A stretch of 64,000 bases of DNA, from the NCBI GenBank assembly GCA_965651265.1, contig CBFGRV010000012.1:14416-78415 (forward strand). Reading direction: 5' to 3'. Each line of letters starts with the position of its first letter. Position 1 is the stretch's first letter. Below, one piece after another: positions 44,578 to 53,359 of the stretch. The translations under genes and the position numbers were made by a program. This DNA is from CBFGRV01 sp965651265. GTDB lineage: Bacteria > Bacteroidota > Rhodothermia > Rhodothermales > VXPQ01. Under the pieces are notes generated by a model that searched no databases, had not been told where the DNA came from, and was given only the letters and a program-made list of their open reading frames with translations.

Positions 44578-45872
44578 TGAAAGGATTTAGGCAGTGGATC
44601 GTCGCGATCGTCGCTTTGGTGGTCGTTTCCGGATGCGCCACCTCGGAGGAAACTGAGGGTGGACGAAGTGCCGGTCCACGTGCCGCACTCAACAGGACGG
44701 GTTACGTCGAATTAGACCTCGCTGCCGCCGAAAACACCGTCCGATCCATCCAGCTATACCGGGGTGAGGAGCACCAGCTCCCGATTTTGTCCCTGCGCAC
44801 GAACGATCGGCTCACGCTCGAGTTCGATATCCTTGTTGAGGATGGTCGTCCGCTCTCCGCTTACTTTTATCATGCAGATCGCATTTGGCGGCGTGATCTG
44901 ACACCGAGTCAGTACCTCGAATCCTATCAACACGACAACATCCTCGATTATCAGATCTCAACGGGGACGCAAGTGCCGTATGTGCACTACACGTACCGAT
45001 TTCCGAACGAAAACATCGAGTTCCTGATCAGCGGCAACTACATCATTCGGGTCACCGAGCAGGGCGATGAGGAGGCCATTCTATTTGAACGTGCGTTCTT
45101 TGTGACGGAGCAGGCGACGGCGCTGGATTTAGTCACGGATCGTGTACTTGTAGGAGGCTATGGATTCCCCTTCATCCAGCCCATCGCTGAATTCGTGCCT
45201 GCCCCAGGGACGGAAGGCGGCGTATTCGATTACAATGTCTGCTTCGCCCGAAACGGCCGATTCGATCTGGCACGCTGCTCCGATCGCCCCTCCATGATGA
45301 ATGCACCACTCATGCAGTTCTATCTGGAGCCGGAGACATCATTTGAGCCCGAGGCCGCACCGTACTTTCTCGATCTGGCCAATCTGAGAGCATCCAATCA
45401 GATTGTCTCGGCAGACTTTACGACGAGTCCGTTCCGTGTAGAGCTCGAGCCGGACTACGCGGCATTTGGCGGTTCTGGCCTTGCCCAGCCCCTCGACGGG
45501 CAGCCGATCATATCGTCCGTGCTTCCGATCGGCGACGGCGATGTGCGGGGTGAATACGTGCAAACCCGCTTCGTCTTCGTGCCGCCGAATGAGCGGCGGC
45601 TGGCGGGCGACGTACTTGTCACCGGGAGCTTCAACGGATGGCGCTACGATCCGGCGAATCGCCTCGAGTGGGTGCCCGACAATAGGCGCTATGAGGGAGA
45701 GATACTGCTCAAGCAGGGGCACTACGAGTACCGCTACGTCTCGCGGGATCGGCGTGCGCTGCAGCAAGCGATGCCGCAGGCGAGTAGTCAGCTGCTTGCC
45801 TTCGTTTACTATGACGATCCGAGCCTGCAGACGGACCGACTTCTCGCCGTGAAGCAAACCATCGCACAGTAG
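44577..45872 (+). CDS. DUF5103 lipoprotein, type IX secretion plug-like
   Basis: A 431-residue lipoprotein (VVVSGCAT, cysteine about residue 17). The N-terminal region matches the DUF5103 family of Bacteroidota, including RSIQLYRGEEHQLPILSL, LSAYFYHADRIWRRDLTPSQ, LDYQISTGTQVPYVHYTYRF and SGNYIIRV. In studied type IX secretion systems this family provides the periplasmic plug of the outer-membrane channel. A C-terminal E-set module (DVLVTGSFNGWRYDP, GHYEYRYV) resembles glycogen-binding domains. The start overlaps the stop of the membrane peptidase gene in TGATG, implying coupling. Role in secretion here is inferred from the family. Confidence 0.85.
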   Translation: MKGFRQWIVAIVALVVVSGCATSEETEGGRSAGPRAALNRTGYVELDLAAAENTVRSIQLYRGEEHQLPILSLRTNDRLTLEFDILVEDGRPLSAYFYHADRIWRRDLTPSQYLESYQHDNILDYQISTGTQVPYVHYTYRFPNENIEFLISGNYIIRVTEQGDEEAILFERAFFVTEQATALDLVTDRVLVGGYGFPFIQPIAEFVPAPGTEGGVFDYNVCFARNGRFDLARCSDRPSMMNAPLMQFYLEPETSFEPEAAPYFLDLANLRASNQIVSADFTTSPFRVELEPDYAAFGGSGLAQPLDGQPIISSVLPIGDGDVRGEYVQTRFVFVPPNERRLAGDVLVTGSFNGWRYDPANRLEWVPDNRRYEGEILLKQGHYEYRYVSRDRRALQQAMPQASSQLLAFVYYDDPSLQTDRLLAVKQTIAQ

Positions 45873-46040
45873 AGAGGGTGGAATGTATCGGACGTGCCGA
45901 GAAGGATCCATCGTCCCTCTCAGGCCCTCCCAGGACTCGCCGTCTGCCGAGCAATTTTCACCGCAACGTAATGAGGCACTTCTCCGCATGGTCGTACCTT
46001 GAACCGCGTAGAATACCAGGGAGAAATTTGAGGTATCCAG

Positions 46041-46340
46041 ATGATCGAGAAGAAGGTGAGTCCGAAAGGCAAATCGGTCCGAGTGACGTTCGCGCTACCC
46101 GCCGAGGCGGCGCATGAGAAGGTGGCGATCGTGGGGGATTTCAATGATTGGAATCCCAAGAAGGACTCCATGAAGCTCGACAAGAAGAAAGGCATCTGGA
46201 AGACGTCCATCTCCCTCAAGCCGGGACGTGAGTACCAGTTTCGGTATTTCGTCGATGATCACGAATGGCGAAACGACGAGGAGGCCGATGCATATGTAGG
46301 CAATCCCTACTTCGGGGAGAACAGCGTCCTCCATTTATAG
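46041..46340 (+). CDS. Small E-set (CBM48/isoamylase N-terminal type) protein
   Basis: A 99-residue protein that is just one immunoglobulin-like E-set domain. KVAIVGDFNDWNPKKDSM and YQFRYFVDDHEWRNDEEAD contain the tryptophan and aromatic positions that contact glucan chains in AMPK-beta/isoamylase modules. No enzyme domain is attached. The preceding gene ends 168 bases upstream and its protein carries a related domain at its C-terminus. GAGG 9 bases before the ATG may serve as the ribosome-binding site. A role in glycogen or carbohydrate sensing is a guess. Confidence 0.85.
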   Translation: MIEKKVSPKGKSVRVTFALPAEAAHEKVAIVGDFNDWNPKKDSMKLDKKKGIWKTSISLKPGREYQFRYFVDDHEWRNDEEADAYVGNPYFGENSVLHL

Positions 46341-46406
46341 GCTTTCTCGACCGCTAAAGCCTTACGCCGTCGACCATTGCCTTTCCCCACGGATCAGGTC
46401 TCGCCT

Positions 46407-46958
46407 TCACGCCACGAAGCCATACAGGAGCTGCACGAGATACGCCGCCATTAGCATTGCAAATATGTCCGCCGTGAGCCCCGCGGGGACGGCATGGCGA
46501 GTCTTCTTGACATTCACCGCCCCGAAATACACGGCGATCACATAGAAGGTCGTTTCGGTTGATCCGAACATCGTGCCGGCGATCTTCACCAGGATGGAGT
46601 CCTCGCCAAACTCATTGATCATATCGGCCACGATGGCGGCGGACCCGGATCCTGTCAGCGGGCGAATGATGGCCATCGGAAGCACCTCCGGCGGAAAGCC
46701 GATCGCGCCGAGGAGGGGCCGCAGCAGATCTACGAGGAAATCCATGGCTCCAGATGCCCGAAACATCCCGATGGCAAAGAGAATCGCGACCAGGTAGGGG
46801 ATGATCATCACGGCGACCTTGAAGCCCTCTTTCGCACCCTCCACAAACTCCTCGTAGACCTTTACGCCCCGGATCAAACCATAGAGCGGGAGGCCGACGA
46901 TCATCGCAGGGAGGATGAAGATGGCGAAGTAGTCTATGAAGGTCCGGAAGTATTCCAT
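46407..46958 (-). CDS. spmB: SpmB-like nucleoside-recognition (Gate) domain membrane protein
   Basis: A 183-residue membrane protein with about five hydrophobic segments. Features: FAIFILPAMIVGLPLYGLIRGVKVYEEFV at the start (partial: YEEFVEGAKEGFKVA), ISDLLRPLLGAIGFPPEVLP-like core LLRPLLGAIGFPPEVLPMA, RPLTGSGSA, and GSTETTFYVIAVYFGAV. These are shared with Bacillus SpmB and its many homologues in non-sporulating bacteria. Works together with SpmA, whose gene lies 48 bases upstream on the same strand. Transport or gating of an unknown small molecule is inferred. Confidence 0.88.
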   Translation of the reverse strand: MEYFRTFIDYFAIFILPAMIVGLPLYGLIRGVKVYEEFVEGAKEGFKVAVMIIPYLVAILFAIGMFRASGAMDFLVDLLRPLLGAIGFPPEVLPMAIIRPLTGSGSAAIVADMINEFGEDSILVKIAGTMFGSTETTFYVIAVYFGAVNVKKTRHAVPAGLTADIFAMLMAAYLVQLLYGFVA

Positions 46959-47006
46959 GCTGATCCTTTATCTGCGTGCAGGCGAACAGGCTGTTTAAGG
47001 GGGCGC

Positions 47007-48053
47007 TCAGGCGTCCGGGGATACGGGTTCGGCATCATCCGGGGGAGGGGCATTTCCGCGCATCAGGGCTTGAGCCGCCTCAGGATGGGTCACATTCGGG
47101 TCGGATGAGCGGAATACCGGCAGTCGCTGCAAGAGCCGAGCCGCCGAAATCGCAACGACCAATGAGAGTAAAGTGACGAGGATGATGGGCAGGATGAGCT
47201 CGTTGACTTGAAGGCCCATGACGGCCACCAGGAGTGCCGGTGGCACGAGCTGTACGCTCGCCGTGTTCATCGCGAGGAGCATGACCATGGAATTCGTCGC
47301 CGTATCCTTGGTCGGATTCAGCTCCTGCAGCTCCTCCATCGCCTTGATTCCCAATGGCGTCGCCGCGTTTCCAAGTCCGAGGACATTCGCTGTGAGATTG
47401 AGCACGATCATCCCCATGGCCGGATGGCCGTCCGGAATCTCGGGAAAGAGGGGGCGAAAAATAGGTTGGGTGACCCGGACGAGCTGGTGAATAAGCCCGC
47501 CCGCCTCCGCAATCTTGAGCAGGCCTAGAAAGAGGGCGAGCACCCCAATGAGTCCCAGGGCGAGCTGGGCAGCCGTGTCTGCGAAGTCGAACGCGGCCTG
47601 GGTGATGTCTTTCAGGCGTGGAAACCGTACAGGGCTAAACTGCACGGTCGCGGTAGTCTGCGAAGAGTCTGCCGAATGCTGCTGCACAGTCACGGTGCCT
47701 TGCAGCTCATCGTCCGCCGAGGCCGAGAAATCGCGGATTCTGTTCAGCGGCGCGGGCAGACTTGCCTCTGCATCGAACCGAACCTGAATGCCGCGCTGCG
47801 TTCGAATCACGTATCCGCCGTACGAAGAGTCGGGTGCCTCCTCAACTCCGTAAAAAGCGCGATACTCGTCCGGATCGATGCGGATCTCGACGGGCACCCG
47901 GCGTGCGTCCGGCTGATACCCATCCGGGTACTCGAGCGTGATGGGGAGGGGCTGCTCGTTTCGGTACGTATCCCGGCTGACGTCTCTGAAATCGGAGACG
48001 AGGGCGAAGACGAGTGCGAGGATGATGAGCCCGGCCCAGATGTAATTCAGCAT
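47007..48053 (-). CDS. spmA: SpmA-like membrane protein with extracytoplasmic insertion
   Basis: A 348-residue partner of SpmB. The first membrane helix starts at the N-terminus (YIWAGLIILALVFALVSD). The Gate-type core comes after about residue 160 (LGLIGVLALFLGLLKIAEAGG, NVLGLGNAATPLGIKAMEEL, MVMLLAMNTASVQLVPPALL). Between them is an insertion of about 120 residues, rich in beta-type sequence (YGGYVIRTQRGIQVRFDAE, LQGTVTVQQHSADSSQTTA), which should lie outside the cytoplasm. Bacillus SpmA is about 196 residues and lacks it. The proline- and aspartate-rich C-terminal tail is also extra. Confidence 0.86.
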   Translation of the reverse strand: MLNYIWAGLIILALVFALVSDFRDVSRDTYRNEQPLPITLEYPDGYQPDARRVPVEIRIDPDEYRAFYGVEEAPDSSYGGYVIRTQRGIQVRFDAEASLPAPLNRIRDFSASADDELQGTVTVQQHSADSSQTTATVQFSPVRFPRLKDITQAAFDFADTAAQLALGLIGVLALFLGLLKIAEAGGLIHQLVRVTQPIFRPLFPEIPDGHPAMGMIVLNLTANVLGLGNAATPLGIKAMEELQELNPTKDTATNSMVMLLAMNTASVQLVPPALLVAVMGLQVNELILPIILVTLLSLVVAISAARLLQRLPVFRSSDPNVTHPEAAQALMRGNAPPPDDAEPVSPDA

Positions 48054-48154
48054 AGTGTAAAGGCTCGGTGCACGATTGGTTGGAGGCGGAATCTAACGAG
48101 CACCTCCCCGAAAAGCACCTGAAAGCAGGAAGCCGTATGCCTGAAGTAGCGGCC

Positions 48155-50026
48155 TTACGCGGTATCGGCCGTCTCCTGTTCGGCCGGCGCGACGCCCGCG
48201 AAGTACCGTGCCACGCGGCGCGCAAGCACGGGCCCGATGACGTCCCGCAGCTCCTCCTCGGATGCGGCTCGCACGCGCTTCACGGACCCGAACTGCTTGA
48301 TGAGTTTCCGGGCCGTCTTCTCGCCGATGCCCTCGATCTCGCGAAGCTCGGTATGAAGCGTGCGCCGCGTTCGCTGTTTCCGCTGCAGCGAAATGGCGAA
48401 CCTGTGCGCCTCGTTTCGTGCACGCTGCAGCAGCTGGAGCGACGCGCTCGCTTTGGGGATGTAGACAGGATCCGTGTCACCGGGGAAGTAGACCTCCTCT
48501 AGCCGCTTCGCAAGGCCGATGACGGGGAATTTGCCGTAGGCACCAAGGTCGCGCAGGGCCTCCACGGCGGCCGAGAGTTGCCCTTTGCCGCCATCGATCA
48601 CGACGAGGTCGGGCCAGGGCCCATCTTCCGCGAGGATCTTCCGATACCGGCGCGTGACAACCTCCCGCATGGACAGGAAATCATCCGGTTTGCCATCCGG
48701 AGTCTGGCGGATCTTGTAGTGCCGGTACGCGCTCTTCTGTGGCCGGCCGTCGACGAACACTACGCACGAGGCCACCGTGCCTGTGCCTCCGAGGTGCGAG
48801 ATGTCGAAGCACTCGATATGCCGCGGCAGGTGCTCGAGTCGCAGATCCTGCTGGAGCTGCTTGACGGCGAATGAAATACGCTCTTCGCCTCGCTTCTTTT
48901 TCTGGACCCTCCACTCTTCCAGCAGCATTTCGGCATTCGTGCCGACCATCCGCATCAGGGCGGCCTTCGGTCCACGTCGCGGCACCTTCAGTCGCACCTT
49001 CTTGCCGCGCTCGCGGGCGAGCAAGTCGAGCAGCGCCGAAGGCTCCTCGGGCTCTCGATCCAGAAGGATCTCATCCGGAAAGAACGTGGCATTCGCGTAG
49101 TGATCCTCGAGAAGCCTCTGCATCAGCTCCTCATCCGACATGCCGTCTATCGGTCGCAGATACTTGTACTGGCGCCCGATCATCTTCCCTTCGCGCACCT
49201 TGAAAGTGACACCGACCGCCACGTTGTCCTCTCGATCGGCTCGCAAGGCGAATAGGTCCCGATCGACCTCATCGCTGCTGACGACCTTCTGCTTCCGTGA
49301 GTACTTCTCCAGAGCCCGGATGCGGTCTCGCAGGTCGGCGGCCTCCTCGAATCGCATCTCGGCGGAGAGTCTCTGCATTTCATCCCGAAGAAGCTCGATC
49401 AGCTCCTTCGTGTGCCCGTTGAGCAATTTCTCTACCTGCTCGATGGTGCGGTTGTAATCCTCCTCCGTCTGGTACCCCACGCACGGTGCCGCGCACTTCT
49501 TAATGTGATACTCGAGGCAAGGCTCGTACTTGCCTGCGGCGATGGCATCTGGCGAGAGATTCAGATTGCAGGTTCGCAGCTTGAAGATAGATCGGATCGT
49601 GTGAAGCATAAGCTTCATGTTCTTCACGTCCGAATACGGCCCGATGTAGGTCGACCCATCCTTCCTCAGATTGCGCGTCGGGAAGACTCGCGGGAAGCGT
49701 TCGTTCTTGATGCAGATGTACGGGTAGCTCTTGTCGTCGCGCAGATTGACGTTGTAGCGCGGCTGGAGCTTCTTGATGAGATTATTCTCGAGGATCAGCG
49801 CCTCCGCCTCGGTGTCGGTCACGATGACCTCGACATCCGCGATCTTGTTGATCATCACGGCGAGGCGGCCATCGCGCGGCCGGCTCTCGTGGAAATAGGA
49901 GCGCACCCGGCTGCGAAGGTTCTTGGCCTTGCCGACGTAGATCACCTTGCCGTCGGCGTCCAGATGCTGGTACACGCCCGCCTTGCGGGGCAGGGTGCTG
50001 AGCTTTTTTTCGAGCGCCGGATTCAT
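48155..50026 (-). CDS. uvrC: Excinuclease ABC subunit C
   Basis: Nucleotide-excision-repair endonuclease of 623 residues that cuts on both sides of a lesion with UvrB. The N-terminal GIY-YIG domain has AGVYQHLDADGKVIYVGKAK and VRSYFHESRPRD. The UvrB-binding UVR helix (about 205-240) has RDEMQRLSAEMRFEEAADLRDR. The RNase H-like C-terminal nuclease has IECFDISHLGGTGTVASCVVF and PDLVVIDGGKGQL. The tandem helix-hairpin-helix has EIEGIGEKTARKLIKQFGSV. Length is normal. It starts near a short region upstream of a divergent glycosidase-like gene. Confidence 0.97.
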   Translation of the reverse strand: MNPALEKKLSTLPRKAGVYQHLDADGKVIYVGKAKNLRSRVRSYFHESRPRDGRLAVMINKIADVEVIVTDTEAEALILENNLIKKLQPRYNVNLRDDKSYPYICIKNERFPRVFPTRNLRKDGSTYIGPYSDVKNMKLMLHTIRSIFKLRTCNLNLSPDAIAAGKYEPCLEYHIKKCAAPCVGYQTEEDYNRTIEQVEKLLNGHTKELIELLRDEMQRLSAEMRFEEAADLRDRIRALEKYSRKQKVVSSDEVDRDLFALRADREDNVAVGVTFKVREGKMIGRQYKYLRPIDGMSDEELMQRLLEDHYANATFFPDEILLDREPEEPSALLDLLARERGKKVRLKVPRRGPKAALMRMVGTNAEMLLEEWRVQKKKRGEERISFAVKQLQQDLRLEHLPRHIECFDISHLGGTGTVASCVVFVDGRPQKSAYRHYKIRQTPDGKPDDFLSMREVVTRRYRKILAEDGPWPDLVVIDGGKGQLSAAVEALRDLGAYGKFPVIGLAKRLEEVYFPGDTDPVYIPKASASLQLLQRARNEAHRFAISLQRKQRTRRTLHTELREIEGIGEKTARKLIKQFGSVKRVRAASEEELRDVIGPVLARRVARYFAGVAPAEQETADTA

Positions 50027-50183
50027 ACTACTAGGGATGGGATGACGCCGGAAGTGAACGTCTTTCTCGAGGCGATTGTTCGGTCTACGATCGCAAGCTT
50101 ATTACCAAACAGTGCGGCCTCGACACGTTTATTGGAGGGGCAAATGGGTTGGATGGCCGATGGATCTGAGGCTGGCCGCTACA

Positions 50184-51356
50184 ATGAACGCATTCTTGAC
50201 ACATTATCGACGCGTGATTCTCTTCGCAGCCCTCGCTGTGACGGCATGGGCGGCGTCAAGCTGCCGCACGGGGGAGATGGTTGCTCCGACCGCTCCAGAG
50301 GCGCAGCCGGTCGGTGTCGGAGCAGCGGATGGGCAGTTTCTGGTAACCGGCTACCATCCGTGGTGGTTGCAGGGCGCGTGGAGGAGTTACGACCGCGCCG
50401 TGTACGACGAAATCTACTTCTTCTCCGTGGAAATCGATTCGACCGGTGAGATCTCGCGTCGGAATGGGTGGCCTGATCGCTGGATTGACATGCAGCGCGA
50501 GCTGGTTGCGGCCGGCATCAAGGTTTCACCAGTGGTGACCCTTTTCGATCAGCGCTCCTTCGAGCGGCTCTTCCAGACGCCGCAAGCTTCCGAGCCCCTG
50601 ATGGATTCTCTGCTGGGCCTCCTGCGCGACAGCCCTGCCGTCGGCGGGCTTCAGATCGATTTCGAGGTGTATCAACCGGTGCCTGCCGAGGTTCGATCCA
50701 ACTTCTCCGATTTCATCCGAAGATTGAGGGAGGCAATGCACGGCATCCGGCCGGGCCTCCTGCTCTCCGCCTATCTGCTCGCGTTCGATGAGGGAGACGT
50801 ATTCGATGAAGCCGAGATCGCCCGGCATACCGATTATGTGGTCGTGCAGGGCTACGACCTCCATGGCCGCTCTGAGGATCATACGGGCCCCGTGGCGGCG
50901 CTCCAGGGGTGGGGAAACAGGAGCTGGACCGCCATTCTCGAGCGGTTTCGCAGCCTCGGTGTGCCCGTTTCGAAGATCGTAATGGGCACGCCGTTCTTCG
51001 GCTACGAATGGAGGGCAGAATCCCCGGATCCCGGCGCTCGAACTCTCGGGCCGGGGCGAACGATTAGCTATGCCCGAGTGGATTCGGCCTACGTCAGCGA
51101 CGGGCCTCCCGTTGCCCTCGAGGCGGTGCGCCGGCACGGCGTCCGCAGGGATCTCGAGAGCGGATCACCTTACTACGCCTACGAGGACACGACGGGCTGG
51201 CGTCAGGGATGGTTTGAGGATGCGGAGAGCCTCCGCCGTAAGTTCGAGTGGGTCGTCACCAACGGTCTTCGTGGGGTGGCGATCTACCCGCCCGCTTATG
51301 GGACTGATGACATCGATCGTCTTCTTCGGCAGATATTCAGGTCGGAGGGCAATTGA
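50184..51356 (+). CDS. GH18-like glycoside hydrolase lipoprotein
   Basis: A 390-residue lipoprotein (basic start, hydrophobic run, lipobox AASSC with cysteine at residue 27). The rest is a (beta/alpha)8-type domain related to glycosyl hydrolase family 18/chitinase-like proteins: FLVTGYHPWWLQG, EIYFFSVEID, the active-site strand GGLQIDFEVYQP, VVQGYDLHG and VMGTPFFGYEW. In the usual DxxDxDxE motif the last D and E are kept (D159, E161), but an earlier aspartate is glutamine. Substrate could be peptidoglycan or chitin fragments. The ATG at 50184 best fits a signal peptide; 50160 is another option. Its stop nearly touches the convergent epimerase fusion. Confidence 0.78.
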   Translation: MNAFLTHYRRVILFAALAVTAWAASSCRTGEMVAPTAPEAQPVGVGAADGQFLVTGYHPWWLQGAWRSYDRAVYDEIYFFSVEIDSTGEISRRNGWPDRWIDMQRELVAAGIKVSPVVTLFDQRSFERLFQTPQASEPLMDSLLGLLRDSPAVGGLQIDFEVYQPVPAEVRSNFSDFIRRLREAMHGIRPGLLLSAYLLAFDEGDVFDEAEIARHTDYVVVQGYDLHGRSEDHTGPVAALQGWGNRSWTAILERFRSLGVPVSKIVMGTPFFGYEWRAESPDPGARTLGPGRTISYARVDSAYVSDGPPVALEAVRRHGVRRDLESGSPYYAYEDTTGWRQGWFEDAESLRRKFEWVVTNGLRGVAIYPPAYGTDDIDRLLRQIFRSEGN

Positions 51357-51357
51357 A

Positions 51358-52260
51358 TCAAACGCCGGCCTCCGTTCGCCGAATGTGCATTTCAATCAGG
51401 CGGGCTACAATCGTGACATCGTCGTAGGGCAGGATGGCCAGGAGGGCATTCGGAAGTGCTTCTCGCACATCCGACAATGTGGCCGGATCGCCGTCGTCGC
51501 GGGCGATAATGAGAACGGGCTGGTTCGGACGAGCATCTATCCGGCCGGGTCTCATCATCACAAGGGAGCGGATTCGGTCGGGTTCGTTCGCCGCCAGACT
51601 GGCCGCGTTCTCGGCGTTCGCGCCGTCGGCGACGAGGTGAACCGGCCGATCTCCGGTAACGTGCTGCCAGATCGGAGGAGAGCTCCAGGCTGGTCCCAGA
51701 GCATCGAAATCCGCCACAATCAGATAGAATTGCGGCTCGAGGAATCGAACTAGCCGCTCCTCCGGGCGATCAGAGGTCGCCCAGACGAGGGGAGTACGAT
51801 CGGAGGAGCCGGCATCCCACAATCCCGGAAGAGCCTCCACGGCCCGCAACACGGATCGGTCCGTCTGACACAATTCGATCAGCAGGCCTCCGGTGCTGCG
51901 TGGATGGACGAAGAAGATACGCTTACCATCAGCACCGCGTCTGGGTGCCTCGTCGATGAGCTCAAATCCGCCCTCCTTGAGCCTCCGATAGGTCGCATCC
52001 AGGTCGTCTACCTCGAAAGCGAGATGATGCAGGCCCTCACCGCGCCGAGCAACAAACTTCGCAATCGGCGAGTCCTCGCGGAGCGCCTCCAGCAACTCTA
52101 GCCTGGCGGCCCCACTCCGAATGAAGTGCGTCTTGACACCGTCCTCCTCAACGATCTCCGCCTTGTAGGGCCGAACCTCCAGAAGGCGATGGAGCTTCTC
52201 GAGCATCGATGCAACGTCCCCGACGGCGATTCCAATGTGATCTAACTCCATCGACATCAT
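51358..52260 (-). CDS. mce: Methylmalonyl-CoA epimerase with C-terminal alpha/beta-hydrolase-like domain
   Basis: A 300-residue two-domain protein. Residues 5-134 are a VOC-type methylmalonyl-CoA epimerase (ELDHIGIAVGDVASMLEK, PIAKFVARRGEGLHHLAFEV, RSTGGLLIELCQ), which interconverts the epimers of methylmalonyl-CoA on the way from propionate to succinyl-CoA. Residues about 155-300 look like a shortened alpha/beta hydrolase (FYLIVADFDALG, VHLVADGANAENAASLAANE, QPVLIIARDDGDPATLSDV, ALLAILPYDDV). The expected nucleophile elbow GxSxG is ADGAN, so this part is probably not catalytic. Typical epimerases are about 130-150 residues. Start among ATG 52260, 52257 or 52251. Confidence 0.82.
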   Translation of the reverse strand: MMSMELDHIGIAVGDVASMLEKLHRLLEVRPYKAEIVEEDGVKTHFIRSGAARLELLEALREDSPIAKFVARRGEGLHHLAFEVDDLDATYRRLKEGGFELIDEAPRRGADGKRIFFVHPRSTGGLLIELCQTDRSVLRAVEALPGLWDAGSSDRTPLVWATSDRPEERLVRFLEPQFYLIVADFDALGPAWSSPPIWQHVTGDRPVHLVADGANAENAASLAANEPDRIRSLVMMRPGRIDARPNQPVLIIARDDGDPATLSDVREALPNALLAILPYDDVTIVARLIEMHIRRTEAGV

Positions 52261-52343
52261 AGTTTGCAGGCCTCTAGCGGGCCCTCGTGACGGAGCATAC
52301 GCGAACGTGTATCGTTCGACGCGAGGCGCCTAGCGGATCCATC

Positions 52344-53345
52344 ATGCCGTCTCTGGAAAGACATACGAAGAGTTTAAATCAGCCATCATCGAGTGTACCC
52401 GTGCGGGACCCGCGTCGCACGGCCATTGCCGTGAGCATAGGCGTCGCCGTGTTGATGCTCGTCGGCAAGCTGGCCGCGTACTTCATCACGGGCAGTACGG
52501 CCATCTTCTCGGATGCCATGGAGTCGGTCGTGCATCTGCTTGCGACGGCCTTCGTGGGTTTCAGCCTGTGGTACTCCATCCAACCGGCAGATACCGGGCA
52601 CCCGTACGGGCACGGAAAGATCGCGTACTTTTCTGCGGGATTCGAGGGCCTTCTGATTCTGATTGCCGCCGCTTCGATCCTGTATACAGCCGCTCGTGAC
52701 TTCGTGCATGGCCCGGAATTGTCTCGGCTCGAGCTTGGATTCGGCATTATTGGCGCGCTGACAGTGGTCAATCTCGGACTCGGCCTCTATCTAATCCGAA
52801 CGGGCAAGAAGTACAACAATCTGGTTCTGGTCTCGAACGGGCGGCACGTACTTACCGATATGTGGACGAGCCTGGGCGTGCTCGCCGGCATTGCCCTCGT
52901 CCACTTTACGGAAATACTGTGGCTCGACCCTGCCGTGGCCATTCTGGTTGCCGGAAACATTGTGTCGACGGGTTTTGGCCTGATTCGCGAGTCTATATCG
53001 GGTCTTATGGAGAAGGCCGACGAACGGTACACGGCTTCCTTGATGGATGTGCTGAGAGAAGCCCGGAGGGAGGAGTTGATCACGAATTTCCACCAGGTGC
53101 GGCATCGGCGCGTCAACGATCAGCTCTGGATCGAATACCACCTGCTGTTTCCAGAAGACCTGAGCATCACGGAGGCTCACGACCGGGCACACCAGGTGGA
53201 GGATCGCGTGGCGGCGCGGTTTCCGGAGGAGGAGGAGGTCGTCGTGACGGCACATCTCGAACCGGATCGGCACAAGGAGGCTCATCCAGCGGGACACGCG
53301 GAGCCCGCCGACCCACTCCGCGATTTCGATACCGAGACTCGCTGA
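52344..53345 (+). CDS. Cation diffusion facilitator transporter
   Basis: Metal/proton antiporter of 333 residues, with about six membrane helices. The paired metal-site motifs are FSDAMES (helix II) and HVLTDMWTS (helix V). HPYGHGKIAYFSAG lies between them, and LMEKADERYTASLMDV begins the cytoplasmic C-terminal domain. That domain (about 210-310) ends in a histidine- and glutamate-rich tail. It exports divalent cations such as zinc, iron or cobalt; specificity is not clear. The ATG at 52344 is preferred over an upstream one that adds 19 residues. It is 14 bases before rsmB, so the two are likely co-transcribed. Confidence 0.9.
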   Translation: MPSLERHTKSLNQPSSSVPVRDPRRTAIAVSIGVAVLMLVGKLAAYFITGSTAIFSDAMESVVHLLATAFVGFSLWYSIQPADTGHPYGHGKIAYFSAGFEGLLILIAAASILYTAARDFVHGPELSRLELGFGIIGALTVVNLGLGLYLIRTGKKYNNLVLVSNGRHVLTDMWTSLGVLAGIALVHFTEILWLDPAVAILVAGNIVSTGFGLIRESISGLMEKADERYTASLMDVLREARREELITNFHQVRHRRVNDQLWIEYHLLFPEDLSITEAHDRAHQVEDRVAARFPEEEEVVVTAHLEPDRHKEAHPAGHAEPADPLRDFDTETR

Positions 53346-53359
53346 ACGAGTGTACGACG

